A DNA stretch of 64,000 nucleotides from Dichotomicrobium sp964540795 (GTDB lineage: Bacteria; Pseudomonadota; Alphaproteobacteria; Rhizobiales; Rhodomicrobiaceae): the NCBI GenBank assembly GCA_964540795.1, contig CAZINX010000003.1:62001-126000 (forward strand), read 5' to 3'. The number at the start of each line of letters is the position of its first letter. Within the stretch, counting starts at the first letter, position 1. The notes beneath the pieces are model-generated. The model did no database searches. It was given only the letters and a program-made list of their open reading frames with translations, and was not told where the DNA came from. The translations under genes were made by a program, and so were the position numbers. Below, piece by piece: positions 43,994 to 53,630 of the stretch.

Positions 43994-44463
43994 GCCAGAT
44001 GCCCACCGCGAAGCGTCTCCAGCATCTGCTGCCGAACGCCTTTGTCACAGGGCTGGCGGCGGTCGTCACCTGGATCAGCTTTACGCAGGAGCCGGCCGCG
44101 GCCTATCTGTTCCCGCGGCTGATCTCGGTCATCATGCTCGTCATGGCGGTCTGGAGCCTGGCGCGCGCGGCGCTCGGCATCTCACGCGTCGGCACGGGAC
44201 TGACGGCCGAGGTCGCGCTCAACCTGGCGCCGGGCGTGGCCCTCATTCTGATCTACGTGTTCTGGGCGGCGAAGACGTTGGGCTTCTACACGGCCTCAAC
44301 GATCGCGTTCCTGCTGCTTTTCACGATCTACGACCCGACCCCGATCACGAATGTTCGGGGATGGGGCAAGCGGATCGTGATTACGGCCGCCTTCATGGCG
44401 GTCATCTATGCCCTCTTCACGCTTCTGCTCCAGGTGCAGACGCCGCGAGGGCTTTATCTGTAG
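43990..44463 (+). CDS. Tripartite tricarboxylate transporter, small permease (TctB-type)
   Basis: A 157-aa TctB-like protein with four hydrophobic segments (about 15-33, 37-56, 77-94 and 122-148). FPRLISVIMLVMAVWSL is the usual TctB start of helix 2. It overlaps tctA by 4 bp (ATGA) and is followed by the binding-protein gene after 42 bp. Confidence 0.85.
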   Translation: MSQMPTAKRLQHLLPNAFVTGLAAVVTWISFTQEPAAAYLFPRLISVIMLVMAVWSLARAALGISRVGTGLTAEVALNLAPGVALILIYVFWAAKTLGFYTASTIAFLLLFTIYDPTPITNVRGWGKRIVITAAFMAVIYALFTLLLQVQTPRGLYL

Positions 44464-44505
44464 GCCAACCGAAATAATCACCAACCCCAACTAGGGAGAC
44501 GCCGC

Positions 44506-45483
44506 ATGAGAAAACTGCTAGCCACCCTTGCGACCGCCGCGGCGGTCGCGCTCATGGCCGTGATGCCCATGTCCGCCTCCGCCCAGGACTATCCTGACAG
44601 GCCCGTCTCGCTGATGGTCTCGTATGGCGCGGGCGGCGCAACGGACTTCCAGGCCCGCATCGTGACCATGGTTTCGGCGAATGAGGAATTCCTCGGTCAG
44701 CCGACCGTGATCGTCAACCGGCCGGGCGCTGGCGGACGCGTCGGCTGGAACTGGATGGCCACGGAGGCGGAGCCGACCGGTTACCAGCTCGGCGCGTATA
44801 ACGTGCCGCACTTCATCGCGCAGTCCATCAAGGGCGGCGTGCAGTACTCGATCGACAGCTTCGAGCCGATCGCCAACTGGGGCGCTGATCCGGCGGTCGT
44901 CGTGGTCGCGGCCGACAGCGAGTTCGACAACATGACCGACCTCGTCGACTACATGAAGGAGAACCCGGGCAAGCTCACCGTGTCCGGCGCGGGCCTGTTC
45001 GTCGGCCATCACATCGCCGCGCTGCAGATCGAAGCCGCCACGGGCGCGGAAATGGCCTACATCCCGAACGACCAGGGCGGCGCGGCCGCGATGAAGGCGG
45101 TGATCGCCGGCGATGTCATGGCCGGCATCAACAACCTGTCCGACGCCTACCGCGCCCGTGAAGCCGGGCAGGTCAAGATCATCGGCGTCGCCGATGTCGA
45201 ACGCAACGAGGAATTCCTGCCCGATGTCCCGACCCTCATGGAGCAGGGCATCGATGTGGACGATTCCTCGGTGAACTTCCGCGGCATCATGGCGCCCAAG
45301 GGAACGCCGCAGGACCGCATCGACTTTCTGGCCGCGCGTATTCCCGAAATGTTCAAGAACGCGCGTGTTCAAAGCCGCATGGCAGCCGGCGGCTCGCCGA
45401 TACGGGTCATGACCCGCGCCGAGGTCCAGGAGATGTGGCAGAAGCGCCAGACCTATCTTGAAGACCTGCTCGCCGGGCTCTGA
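44506..45483 (+). CDS. Tripartite tricarboxylate transporter, periplasmic binding protein (TctC/Bug)
   Basis: A 325-aa Bug-family solute-binding protein. Signal peptide residues 1-27 (cleavage ASA-QDYPDRPV). The family core starts YPDRPVSLMVSYGAGGATDFQAR and has VIVNRPGAGGRVGWNWMA, PNDQGGAAAMKAVIAGDVMAGINNLSD and GIMAPKGTPQDRIDFL. AGGA is 11 bp upstream. It sets substrate specificity; sulfoacetate or a related acid is likely from the neighbours. Confidence 0.92.
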   Translation: MRKLLATLATAAAVALMAVMPMSASAQDYPDRPVSLMVSYGAGGATDFQARIVTMVSANEEFLGQPTVIVNRPGAGGRVGWNWMATEAEPTGYQLGAYNVPHFIAQSIKGGVQYSIDSFEPIANWGADPAVVVVAADSEFDNMTDLVDYMKENPGKLTVSGAGLFVGHHIAALQIEAATGAEMAYIPNDQGGAAAMKAVIAGDVMAGINNLSDAYRAREAGQVKIIGVADVERNEEFLPDVPTLMEQGIDVDDSSVNFRGIMAPKGTPQDRIDFLAARIPEMFKNARVQSRMAAGGSPIRVMTRAEVQEMWQKRQTYLEDLLAGL

Positions 45484-45501
45484 ACCGGAATACCAAACAC
45501 C

Positions 45502-45537
45502 AGACGGGGCCGCGGCCCCGTCTGTCCGGCCTTTTAT
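45502..45537 (+). terminator. GC-rich palindrome between tctC and sauS-like genes
   Basis: AGACGGGGCCG (45502-45512) and CGGCCCCGTCT (45513-45523) form a perfect 22-bp palindrome, followed by a weak CTTTT at 45531-45535. It lies inside the operon, so it may give partial termination or mRNA protection to raise transporter over enzyme levels. Confidence 0.5.
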
Positions 45538-45551
45538 GCAAAGGGTTTCAA

Positions 45552-46991
45552 ATGACTGCCGAGAACGCATTGCACCAGACGGACCCCGGATCGGCGGAAA
45601 TCCGCGCCGTCGGCGAAACCGTGGCGCGCGCCCGCGCTGCTCAGGCCCGTTTCTCCCGGAACCCCACGCAGGCGCGTTACGACCGCGCCGCGCTGGCAGC
45701 GGGCTGGGCGATCATGGAACCCACGCGCAACCGCGAGATGGCCGAACTCGCCGTCGCGACGACGGGCCTCGGCAATGTCGACGACAAGGTCACCAAGAAC
45801 CACCGGAAAACGCTCGGCCTGCTCCGCGACATCCGCAACGCAAAGACATGCGGCATCGTTCGTGAAATCCCGGAGCTGGGCTTGACGGAGATCGCCCGGC
45901 CTGTCGGCGTCGTGGGCGCGGTGACGCCTTCGACCAACCCGGTCGCCACGCCGGCGAACAACATCATCAACGCGCTCAAATGCGGCAACGCCATCATCCT
46001 GTCGCCTTCGCCCGCCGGCGCGCAGGCCTGCGAGCGGCTACTGGGCTACATTCACGCCGAATTCGCCAAGATCGGCGAGGACCCTGATCTGGTGCAGATG
46101 GTCCCGGCGCCGCCATCCAAGGTGAAGACCCAGCGGCTCATGGAGACTGTCGACCTTGTCATCGTCACCGGCAGCCAGGACAATGTGCGCCGGGCCTACA
46201 CCTCAGGCACGCCGGCAATCGGCGTCGGGACCGGCAACGCGACGATCATCGTTGATGAAACCGCCGATGTCGCAGCCGCGGCCGAACGGATCGCTGCGTC
46301 CAAGACCTTCGACTACGCCACCTCCTGCTCCTCGGAAAACGCGATCATTGTTCTGGACACGGTCCGGGACGCCTTCCTGAAGGCCGCCCACGCCGCAGGC
46401 GGCCGGCTGCTCGACCCCGCGCAGACGCAAAAGGTCAGGGCCGCGCTCTGGCAGAACGGCAACCTGAGCCGCGAGATGATCGCCAAGGACGCAAAGACCG
46501 TCATGCGCGTCGCGGGCATCGAGGCGTCCGAACCCGGGACAGCGCGCTTCTTCCTCGCGCCGGCCGAGGCGATCGGCCCTGAAGAGCCGCTTTCCGGCGA
46601 GAAGCTCTCTCTGATTACCGCGCTCTACTCCGCAAGCGATTTCGCCGACGCCAAGGACAAGGCCCGGCGCATCCTGATGCATCAGGGCGCGGGCCATTCC
46701 GTCGGCCTGCACAGCACGCGCGACGACCGCGCCGCCGAACTCGGCCAGGAGCTGCCGACTTGCCGCGTGATCGTCAACCAGCCGCACTGCTTTGCCACTG
46801 GCGGCTCCTTCGAGAACGGCCTGCCCTTCTCGCTGTCGATGGGCTGCGGCACCTGGGGCGGCAACGCCATTGACGACAATCTGCACTACCGGCACTTCCT
46901 CAACATGACGAAGGTTGCACGCCCGATCCCGCCGCGCGCGCCGACGGTCGAGGAGATTTTCGCGGATTACTGGGGCGAGGCCGGAAAATGA
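45552..46991 (+). CDS. CoA-acylating aldehyde dehydrogenase, SauS-like
   Basis: A 479-aa acylating aldehyde dehydrogenase with VGVVGAVTPSTNPVATPANN, LVIVTGSQDNVRRAYTSGTPAIGVGTGNATIIVD and catalytic Cys259 in YATSCSSENAI, plus the C-terminal GLPFSLSMGCGTWGGNAI typical of the sulfoacetaldehyde dehydrogenase (acylating) branch. In Cupriavidus, SauS reduces sulfoacetyl-CoA to sulfoacetaldehyde. Here it precedes a ligase gene with a 4-bp overlap, the same pair. Related acyl-CoA reductases (acetaldehyde, succinate-semialdehyde) are alternatives. Confidence 0.75.
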   Translation: MTAENALHQTDPGSAEIRAVGETVARARAAQARFSRNPTQARYDRAALAAGWAIMEPTRNREMAELAVATTGLGNVDDKVTKNHRKTLGLLRDIRNAKTCGIVREIPELGLTEIARPVGVVGAVTPSTNPVATPANNIINALKCGNAIILSPSPAGAQACERLLGYIHAEFAKIGEDPDLVQMVPAPPSKVKTQRLMETVDLVIVTGSQDNVRRAYTSGTPAIGVGTGNATIIVDETADVAAAAERIAASKTFDYATSCSSENAIIVLDTVRDAFLKAAHAAGGRLLDPAQTQKVRAALWQNGNLSREMIAKDAKTVMRVAGIEASEPGTARFFLAPAEAIGPEEPLSGEKLSLITALYSASDFADAKDKARRILMHQGAGHSVGLHSTRDDRAAELGQELPTCRVIVNQPHCFATGGSFENGLPFSLSMGCGTWGGNAIDDNLHYRHFLNMTKVARPIPPRAPTVEEIFADYWGEAGK

Positions 46992-48544
46992 ATCCGCTGG
47001 ACGGACTGACGCCTGACAACGTTCTGGCCCGCGTGAAAACATTTTCGGTTCGCGATCTGATCGACGCGCGCGCCGCGCGCCAACCGGATAGCGCCTATCT
47101 GATCGAGCCGGAAAACGGCGCGCGGATTACGTTCGGCGCGCTGAAACAGCACGCCGCTTCGCTGGCCGCACGGCTGGCCGGCACAGGCTTGAAGCCCGGC
47201 GAGAGCGTCGGGTATGCGATGGCCAACGGCCCCGGCGCGGCGATCGCCATCCTCGGCGCGCTCTACGGCGGGTTTCGCGCCACGGCGGTGAATCTCGTCG
47301 CCGGACAACAGACAATCCGCTACGTGCTTGAGCATTCCGAGTGCCGGCTGGTGCTGGTTTCGCCGGAGCAACGCGCGCTGGTGGAGGCCGCGCTGAACGG
47401 AGCCAATCCCCCGCGCCTGATGGAGATGAGCGAGACCCGGCCGCTGGATGGCGTGCCCGCGCCGGCGCCGCAAGCCGCTCTTGCGCCGGATGCCGACGGC
47501 CTGCTGATGTACACCTCCGGCACGACCGGCAGGCCGAAAGGCTGCCTGCTCAGCCACGCCAATCTCATCTCCGGCGGCGCGTGCGCGGTGAACGCGCATC
47601 ATCTCGGACCGCAGGACCGCGCGCTGTGCGTGCTGCCGCTTTATCACATAAACGGGCTGTGCGTGACGCTCATGGGACCGCTCGTCTCGGGCGGATCGGT
47701 CGTCATGCCCAACAGGTTCTCGGCCAGCCGGTTCTGGGACCAGATCCGTCAATACGCGTGTACATGGTTCAGCGTCGTCCCGACCCAGATTTCCTACCTG
47801 CTGCATGAGAGCAATCAGTCGAGCGGCCCGCCAGAGACGCCGCCTCATCTGCGCTTCGGGCGCTCGGCCTCCGCCCCGCTTGCGCCGGAGGTGCAGCGCG
47901 CCTTCGAATCGCGCTTCGGGGTGCCGATCATCGAGACGATGGGCCTGACGGAGACAGCGGCGCAAATTCTCTCCAACCCGCTGCCGCCGGGCACGCGCAA
48001 GATCGGTTCGCCCGGCATCCCTTTCGGCTGCGAGGTGCGCATCGTCGATGCCGAGATGAACGAACTGCCGCCGGGCATTGAGGGCGAGGTTGCAGTGCAT
48101 GGGCCCAGCGTGATGAAGGCGTATTTCAAGAACCCGGAAGCCACGGCACAGGCCATTACGCCGGACCGGTGGTTCCGCACCGGCGATCTCGGCCGCAAGG
48201 ACGAGGACGGCTACGTCTATATCACCGGGCGCTCGAAGGAACTCATCATCAAGGGCGGCGAAAACATCGCCCCGCGCGAGGTTGACGAGGCGCTGTATGC
48301 CCATCCGGCCGTCATCGAGGCGGCGGCCTTCCCGCGTCCGTGCCCGGATTACGGCCAGCGCGTGGAAGCCGGCGTGAGGGTCGAACCGTCGGCGAGCGTC
48401 ACCGAGGCGGAATTGATTGCCATGTGCCGGGAGATGCTGGGGGCGTTCAAGGCCCCGGAGCGGGTCCATTTCCTGCCGGAGTTGCCCAAGGGGCCGTCTG
48501 GCAAGATTCAGCGGCTGAAGCTTGCGGAACTGACAGACAGTTGA
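46988..48544 (+). CDS. AMP-forming acyl-CoA ligase, SauT-like
   Basis: An ANL-superfamily ligase of 518 aa that activates an acid to its CoA thioester. P-loop YTSGTTGRPKGCLLSHANL, A5 motif IETMGLTETAAQI, WFRTGDLGRKDEDGYVYITGRSKELIIKGGENIAPREVDEAL with the hinge Arg/Asp, and the catalytic Lys in GPSGKIQRLKL. Paired with the SauS-like reductase and a TTT importer, sulfoacetate is the leading candidate substrate; malonate or a small halo- or thio-acid are others. Last gene of the operon. Confidence 0.75.
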   Translation: MNPLDGLTPDNVLARVKTFSVRDLIDARAARQPDSAYLIEPENGARITFGALKQHAASLAARLAGTGLKPGESVGYAMANGPGAAIAILGALYGGFRATAVNLVAGQQTIRYVLEHSECRLVLVSPEQRALVEAALNGANPPRLMEMSETRPLDGVPAPAPQAALAPDADGLLMYTSGTTGRPKGCLLSHANLISGGACAVNAHHLGPQDRALCVLPLYHINGLCVTLMGPLVSGGSVVMPNRFSASRFWDQIRQYACTWFSVVPTQISYLLHESNQSSGPPETPPHLRFGRSASAPLAPEVQRAFESRFGVPIIETMGLTETAAQILSNPLPPGTRKIGSPGIPFGCEVRIVDAEMNELPPGIEGEVAVHGPSVMKAYFKNPEATAQAITPDRWFRTGDLGRKDEDGYVYITGRSKELIIKGGENIAPREVDEALYAHPAVIEAAAFPRPCPDYGQRVEAGVRVEPSASVTEAELIAMCREMLGAFKAPERVHFLPELPKGPSGKIQRLKLAELTDS

Positions 48545-48546
48545 GA

Positions 48547-50034
48547 TCAGCGCGACCCGCTGCGCGTGTCCAGGCCGAATTCGCGGATCTTCCGGTAAAG
48601 CGTCGAGCGGCCGATCCCCAGCCGCCGCGCCGCCTCGGTCATGGAGCCGCGGTAGCGGCCAAGCGCCAAGCGGATCATGTCGGCCTCGACCTCTTCGAGC
48701 GAACGCACCTCGCCGCGCTCGGTCAGCGCCGGGATCCCGACCGAGACGCCGCCGGCCTCGCTGGTCAGGGAGGTCATCGGCATCCCTTCGACCAGCGCGG
48801 CGCCCTTCTTGGGCGGTCCCCGGCGCTCCGTCGCGCGAATGCGCTTTGCCGCGATGCGCGGCCGCGCCGCTTGCGGCTCCGGCACACCCGCAAGCGCCTG
48901 CACCCGCGGGAAGTGACGCGGTCCCAGCTCGCGCTCATCGGCCAGCAGCACGGCTCGGAACACTTCGCGCTCCAGTTCGGGCAGATTGCCCGGCCAGTCA
49001 TGGCGCGCAAGCAACTCCGCGGCCTCCGGGCCGAGCGAGTCGATCCGCCGGCCGGTCTCCAGCGCGAAGGCCCCCATGAATCCGCGCGCCAGACTGGGAA
49101 TGTCCTCGCGCCGACGTCGCAGCGGCGGCAGCCAGATCGGACAGATGTTCAGCCGGTAGAACAGGTCCTCGCGGAATGCACCCGCCTTGACCAGCGCCAG
49201 CATGTCCCGGCTCGCCGAGGCGATCAGACGGACTTCAGGTTTGTTGTCGTGGAAGATTTCGCGGGCCGTGCGCTCCGGCTCTTCCATCAGCGTGGCGATG
49301 CGCACCTGCGCGCCGGGGGGCAGCACCTCGATTTCGTTGAGGAACACGCTGCCGCCGCGCGCCTTCCAGTACAGACCGCTGCGCCGGTCGAAGAGCGCGG
49401 CCTCGGCGTCGTTGCCGACGATTGCGGTGCAGTCGACCTCGATCAACGGCTTGGCCGCCCTGTCGCTGCCGGCGTGGATGGCGCGGGCCATCAGGCTCTT
49501 GCCGACGCCAGGCTCCCCCTCAAGCAGCACATGCATCTGCATCCGCGCAGCGCGCTCGCCCAGCGCCACGGCGCGGTCCATATCGTCGCCCGCGCCCTTA
49601 AGGTCGTCGAGACGTATGGCGGCGTCGGAATGGCCCTTGATCCGGGTCAGGTCGCTTCGCAGCCGCGCGACATCGTCGGCCCGCCGCATGGCCGCGCCAA
49701 TGGCCTGTTCGCTCGCGCTCATCGGCAACACCTCCGAGGCTCCGGCGCGCATCGCCTCGGCGATGGCCTCCGGCGACCGATCTTCGACAAGCACAACGGC
49801 GGGAGGCGCATCCGGCTCCTGCCGCAGCCCCTCAAGCAGCGCGATCATCCCGTCGACGGAAAGACCCGGACCGAGCGCCGTCACAGCGAAGTCGCGCAGC
49901 CGGTCCCGCACGCGGGGCAACGCCTGATCGTCCGCTCCCGCCACTTCGGAGGTGAACCCCGCCCGTTCGGCGCACGCCACGAGGGCTGCAACGCGCGCGG
50001 CGTCACCCTCGAAAATCAGCACGTTTTCGCTCAT
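48547..50034 (-). CDS. NtrC-like regulator with degenerate receiver and AAA+ motifs
   Basis: A 495-aa protein with the NtrC order: receiver-like domain (1-110), AAA+ (about 150-390), Fis-type HTH (450-490, MTEAARRLGIGRSTLYRKIREFG). Three expected features are missing. The phospho-acceptor position reads VTALGP with no Asp (around A53). The sigma-54 contact loop GAFTGA is absent (ALFDRRSGLYWKARGG instead). Walker B is FLNEI, with N234 for Asp, although Walker A (GEPGVGKS, 173-181) is kept. It therefore is unlikely to activate sigma-54 promoters. I start it at 50034; it converges on the ligase gene. Confidence 0.75.
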   Translation of the reverse strand: MSENVLIFEGDAARVAALVACAERAGFTSEVAGADDQALPRVRDRLRDFAVTALGPGLSVDGMIALLEGLRQEPDAPPAVVLVEDRSPEAIAEAMRAGASEVLPMSASEQAIGAAMRRADDVARLRSDLTRIKGHSDAAIRLDDLKGAGDDMDRAVALGERAARMQMHVLLEGEPGVGKSLMARAIHAGSDRAAKPLIEVDCTAIVGNDAEAALFDRRSGLYWKARGGSVFLNEIEVLPPGAQVRIATLMEEPERTAREIFHDNKPEVRLIASASRDMLALVKAGAFREDLFYRLNICPIWLPPLRRRREDIPSLARGFMGAFALETGRRIDSLGPEAAELLARHDWPGNLPELEREVFRAVLLADERELGPRHFPRVQALAGVPEPQAARPRIAAKRIRATERRGPPKKGAALVEGMPMTSLTSEAGGVSVGIPALTERGEVRSLEEVEADMIRLALGRYRGSMTEAARRLGIGRSTLYRKIREFGLDTRSGSR

Positions 50035-50310
50035 GCACGCATACTCTTGTCGCAAACCGGCCGCGCAGGCGGCCGCCACACCCGCAACTCTCGACTTTCG
50101 AAAGCAGGCGTAAAGGAGCGATTTACCCGCGGCTGGACGTGACGTCCTTTCTGGGAAGCTGATTAAGCGCGCGTGAACGCATGTGTCAGTTGATGCCGCA
50201 GGAGGGGCCTCTTGCGGGCGCGCGCGGCGCGGCGCACATTAGATGCAACGTCGCGCTTACGACTTTTCCGCGCGCTCAACACTCCGCTTGCAGACAAGGC
50301 CATATCGCTC

Positions 50311-52206
50311 ATGAAAGACTGGTTTGACGCTTCTGCGGTCCCTGCCGCCCCCCTCGACTGTGTCACCCATTCCGCCGATGGCGCTCAGCAAGAGGCTGGC
50401 GCCGCGCTTGGCGATCTGCCGCGCTGGGACCTGAGTGCGCTCTATTCCGCGCCGGATCAGCGGGATTTGTGGAACGACGCGGCGCGCGCCGAAACCGAAG
50501 CGGCAGACTTCGCCCGCGACTATAGTGGCAGCATCGAGGCGATCGCTGCGGCGACCGGCGCGGGCGCGCGTCTGACCGAAGCGGTGCGGCGTTACGAAGC
50601 GCTCAATGACCTGATCGGGCGCATCGCGGCCTACGCGCATCTGAACTACGTCACCGACACCGCCGATCCGGCACGCGCCAAGCTGCTCGGCGACATTCAG
50701 GACAAGCTGACCGCGATCACCTCCAAGCTCGTGTTCTTCACGCTGGAGCTGAACCAGCTTGACGATTCGACGCTGGAGCGCGCGCTGGGCGATCCGGGTC
50801 TGGCGCATTACCGGCCCTGGCTGGAGGACATCCGCAAGGAGAAGCCCTACCAGCTCGCGCAGGAGCTGGAACTTCTGTTCCACGACAAGTCCGTGACCAG
50901 CCGCAGCGCCTGGAGCCGGCTGTTCAACGAGACGATCGCCGCGCTGCGCTTCGAGGTGGACGGCGAGCAGCTCTCGCTGGAGCCGACGCTGACCCTGATG
51001 ACCAGCCCCGACGGCAGCAAACGGCGCAAGGCGGCGCATTCGCTCGCAAAGGTTTTCCGCGAGAACGGCCGCCTGTTCACGCTGACCATGAACACGCTGG
51101 CCAAGGACAAGGAGATTTCCGACCGTTGGCGCGGCTTTGGCGATGTCGCCGCCTCGCGCCACCTCTCCAACCGCGTCGAGCCCGAGGTCGTGGATGCGCT
51201 GGTGGACGCCGTGCGCAGCAAATACCCGGCCCTGTCGCACCGCTACTACCGGATGAAGGCGCGCTGGCTGGGCAAGGACCGGCTGGACTACTGGGACCGC
51301 AACGCGCCGCTGCCGCACACGCCGGACCATGTCTACGACTGGCAGCAGGCGCGGGAGATCGTGCTGGGGGCTTACAAGGGCTTTTCGCCGGAATTCGGCG
51401 GCATCGCAGAGCAGTTCTTCGACAAGAACTGGATCGACGCGCCAGCTACGCCGAGCAAGGCTCCGGGCGCGTTCTCGCACCCGACCGTGCCGAGCGCGCA
51501 CCCCTACATTCTGCTGAACTACCTCGGAAAACCGCGCGACGTGATGACGCTGGCGCATGAGCTTGGCCACGGCGTGCATCAGGTACTCTCCAACGAGCAG
51601 GGCGCGCTGATGGCGCGCACGCCGCTGACGCTCGCCGAGACCGCGAGCGTGTTCGGCGAGATGCTGACCTTCCGCGCCCTTCTCGACCGCACCCCCAGCG
51701 CCGCGGAGCGGCACGCGCTTCTCGCGCAGAAGGTCGAGGACATGCTCAACACGGTGGTGCGCCAGATCGCGTTCTACATCTTCGAGCGCCGCGTCCATAC
51801 CGAGCGCCGCGAGCATGGCGAACTCACGGCCGAACGCATCGGGCAGATCTGGCTGGAGGTGCAGGGCGAAAGCCTGGGCGACGCCGTACATCTGGGAGAC
51901 GGGTACGAAACGTATTGGTCTTACGTGCCGCATTTCATAGGAATGCCGTTCTACGTTTACGCCTATGCATTCGGAGATTGCCTGGTGAACTCGCTTTACG
52001 CCGTCTACGAAAACGCCGACACCGGCTTCCAGCAGCGCTACATGGACATGTTGCGCGCGGGCGGCAGCAAGCATCACAGCGAGTTGCTGGCCCCATTCGG
52101 CCTCGACGCGCGCGATCCCGACTTCTGGCAGATGGGCCTCGGCGTCATCGAAGGCATGATTGACGAAATCGAGCGCACCGAGTCCAGCGTTGGAACCCCT
52201 GAATGA
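50311..52206 (+). CDS. pepF: M3-family oligoendopeptidase F-like metallopeptidase
   Basis: A 631-aa zinc oligopeptidase. The HExxH site is TLAHELGHGVHQVL with the third ligand Glu in LAETASVFGEMLT, as in PepF/M3B. No signal peptide, so it acts on cytosolic peptides. The ATG at 50311 was preferred because earlier in-frame starts add a basic, low-complexity stretch, though they are possible. It overlaps the UbiB-like gene by 4 bp. Confidence 0.88.
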   Translation: MKDWFDASAVPAAPLDCVTHSADGAQQEAGAALGDLPRWDLSALYSAPDQRDLWNDAARAETEAADFARDYSGSIEAIAAATGAGARLTEAVRRYEALNDLIGRIAAYAHLNYVTDTADPARAKLLGDIQDKLTAITSKLVFFTLELNQLDDSTLERALGDPGLAHYRPWLEDIRKEKPYQLAQELELLFHDKSVTSRSAWSRLFNETIAALRFEVDGEQLSLEPTLTLMTSPDGSKRRKAAHSLAKVFRENGRLFTLTMNTLAKDKEISDRWRGFGDVAASRHLSNRVEPEVVDALVDAVRSKYPALSHRYYRMKARWLGKDRLDYWDRNAPLPHTPDHVYDWQQAREIVLGAYKGFSPEFGGIAEQFFDKNWIDAPATPSKAPGAFSHPTVPSAHPYILLNYLGKPRDVMTLAHELGHGVHQVLSNEQGALMARTPLTLAETASVFGEMLTFRALLDRTPSAAERHALLAQKVEDMLNTVVRQIAFYIFERRVHTERREHGELTAERIGQIWLEVQGESLGDAVHLGDGYETYWSYVPHFIGMPFYVYAYAFGDCLVNSLYAVYENADTGFQQRYMDMLRAGGSKHHSELLAPFGLDARDPDFWQMGLGVIEGMIDEIERTESSVGTPE

Positions 52207-53624
52207 CAGACATCAACGAAAGTCGGCCTCCCGCCCCGCGCGACGAGGAGGCCAACCGCTTCTCGCGCCGGATGCGCCGCTACGCGCAGGTGAGCACCGG
52301 CGTCAGCGGCACCGCCGCGCGTCTGGCGGGCAACGCGATCTTCGGCATCGGCCTCGATCGTGACAAGAACGCGCAGCAGCTCGCGAAAGCGCTCGGCGGG
52401 ATGAAGGGGCCGATCATGAAGGTCGCCCAGCTCCTGTCGACGATCCCCGACGCGCTCCCGCCGGAATATGCCGCGGAGCTGTCGCAGCTTCAGTCGCAGG
52501 CGCCGCCGATGGGCTGGCCCTTCGTCAAGCGGCGGATGGCCGCCGAATTGGGGCCGGAGTGGCAGGACCGCTTTGCCGAGTTTTCACGCGAGGCGGTCGC
52601 CTCGGCCTCGCTCGGGCAGGTGCACAAGGCGCGCTCGCATGAGGGCGAGGCGCTCGCCTGCAAGCTGCAATACCCGGACATGCAGTCCTACGTTCAGGCC
52701 GACCTCAACCAGTTCCGCTGGCTTCTGCGCATCCACAAGCAGATGGACCCGGCGATCGACACCTCGGAGATTGCGGCAGAGCTTGAAGCGCGGCTGTATG
52801 AGGAGCTGGATTACGACCTCGAAGCCTGCCACACCAAGCTCTATGGCCTGATCTTCGATGGCGACGATCTGATCCAGGTGCCAACGGTCTACGACTCGCT
52901 GACGACCAGGCGTCTGCTCACCATGAGCTGGATGCAGGGCACGCCCCTCATGCACTACAAGGAGCATCCGCAGGAGGACCGCAATCAGATCGCCCGGGCA
53001 ATGTTCCGCGCCTGGTGGTATCCGTTCAGCCATTACGGCGCGATCCACGGCGACCCGCATCTGGGCAACTACACGATCTTCGAGACGGACGGCCGGCCAG
53101 CGGGCATCAACCTGCTTGACTACGGCTGCATCCGCACCTTCGCGCCGCGCTTCGTCGAGGGCGTCATCAACCTGTATCGCGGGCTGCTGCACGACGACCG
53201 CGACCTGATCGTCAACGCCTACGAGACGTGGGGCTTCGTCGGCCTGTCCTACGAGGTCATCGAAATCCTGAACATCTGGGCGCGGTTTATCTACGGCCCG
53301 CTGCTGGACGACCGCACGCGCCGCATCGCCGAAGGCATCTCGCCGGGGCAGTACGGCCGGCGCGAGGCGTTCACCGTACACAAGGCGCTGCAGGAGAAGG
53401 GGCCGGTGCGCGTCCCGCGCGAGTTCGTGTTCATGGACCGCGCGGCCATCGGCCTGGGCGGCGTGTTCCTGCATCTCGACGCGGAGATGAACTTCCACAA
53501 TCTCTTCAACGAGACGATTCAGGATTTCGATATCGACGAGGTGGGTGCCCGCCAGAAGGAAACCTTCGAGCGGGCCGGGGTGCCGCTGCCCGTCCACGGC
53601 GGAGAAGGTTCGGTGGTGCTCTGA
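52203..53624 (+). CDS. ABC1/UbiB-family atypical kinase
   Basis: A 473-aa AarF/ABC1 protein. The family-specific KxGQ-like segment is KGPIMKVAQLLST (Val-Ala-Gln here, where most have Gly-Gln), followed by SASLGQVHKA for the A-rich loop, LACKLQYPD for the Lys-containing strand, HGDPHLGNY for the catalytic loop and LLDYG for the metal-binding motif. ABC1 proteins in bacteria support ubiquinone synthesis or lipid homeostasis. There is no C-terminal membrane helix of the UbiB type that I can see, so a paralogue is likely. Confidence 0.85.
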   Translation: MTDINESRPPAPRDEEANRFSRRMRRYAQVSTGVSGTAARLAGNAIFGIGLDRDKNAQQLAKALGGMKGPIMKVAQLLSTIPDALPPEYAAELSQLQSQAPPMGWPFVKRRMAAELGPEWQDRFAEFSREAVASASLGQVHKARSHEGEALACKLQYPDMQSYVQADLNQFRWLLRIHKQMDPAIDTSEIAAELEARLYEELDYDLEACHTKLYGLIFDGDDLIQVPTVYDSLTTRRLLTMSWMQGTPLMHYKEHPQEDRNQIARAMFRAWWYPFSHYGAIHGDPHLGNYTIFETDGRPAGINLLDYGCIRTFAPRFVEGVINLYRGLLHDDRDLIVNAYETWGFVGLSYEVIEILNIWARFIYGPLLDDRTRRIAEGISPGQYGRREAFTVHKALQEKGPVRVPREFVFMDRAAIGLGGVFLHLDAEMNFHNLFNETIQDFDIDEVGARQKETFERAGVPLPVHGGEGSVVL

Positions 53625-53630
53625 ACGTGA

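Noticed and set aside
46967..48469. A 500-codon minus-strand frame opposite the acyl-CoA ligase
   Set aside because: Antisense to a gene with every ANL motif; composition of a GC-skew shadow.
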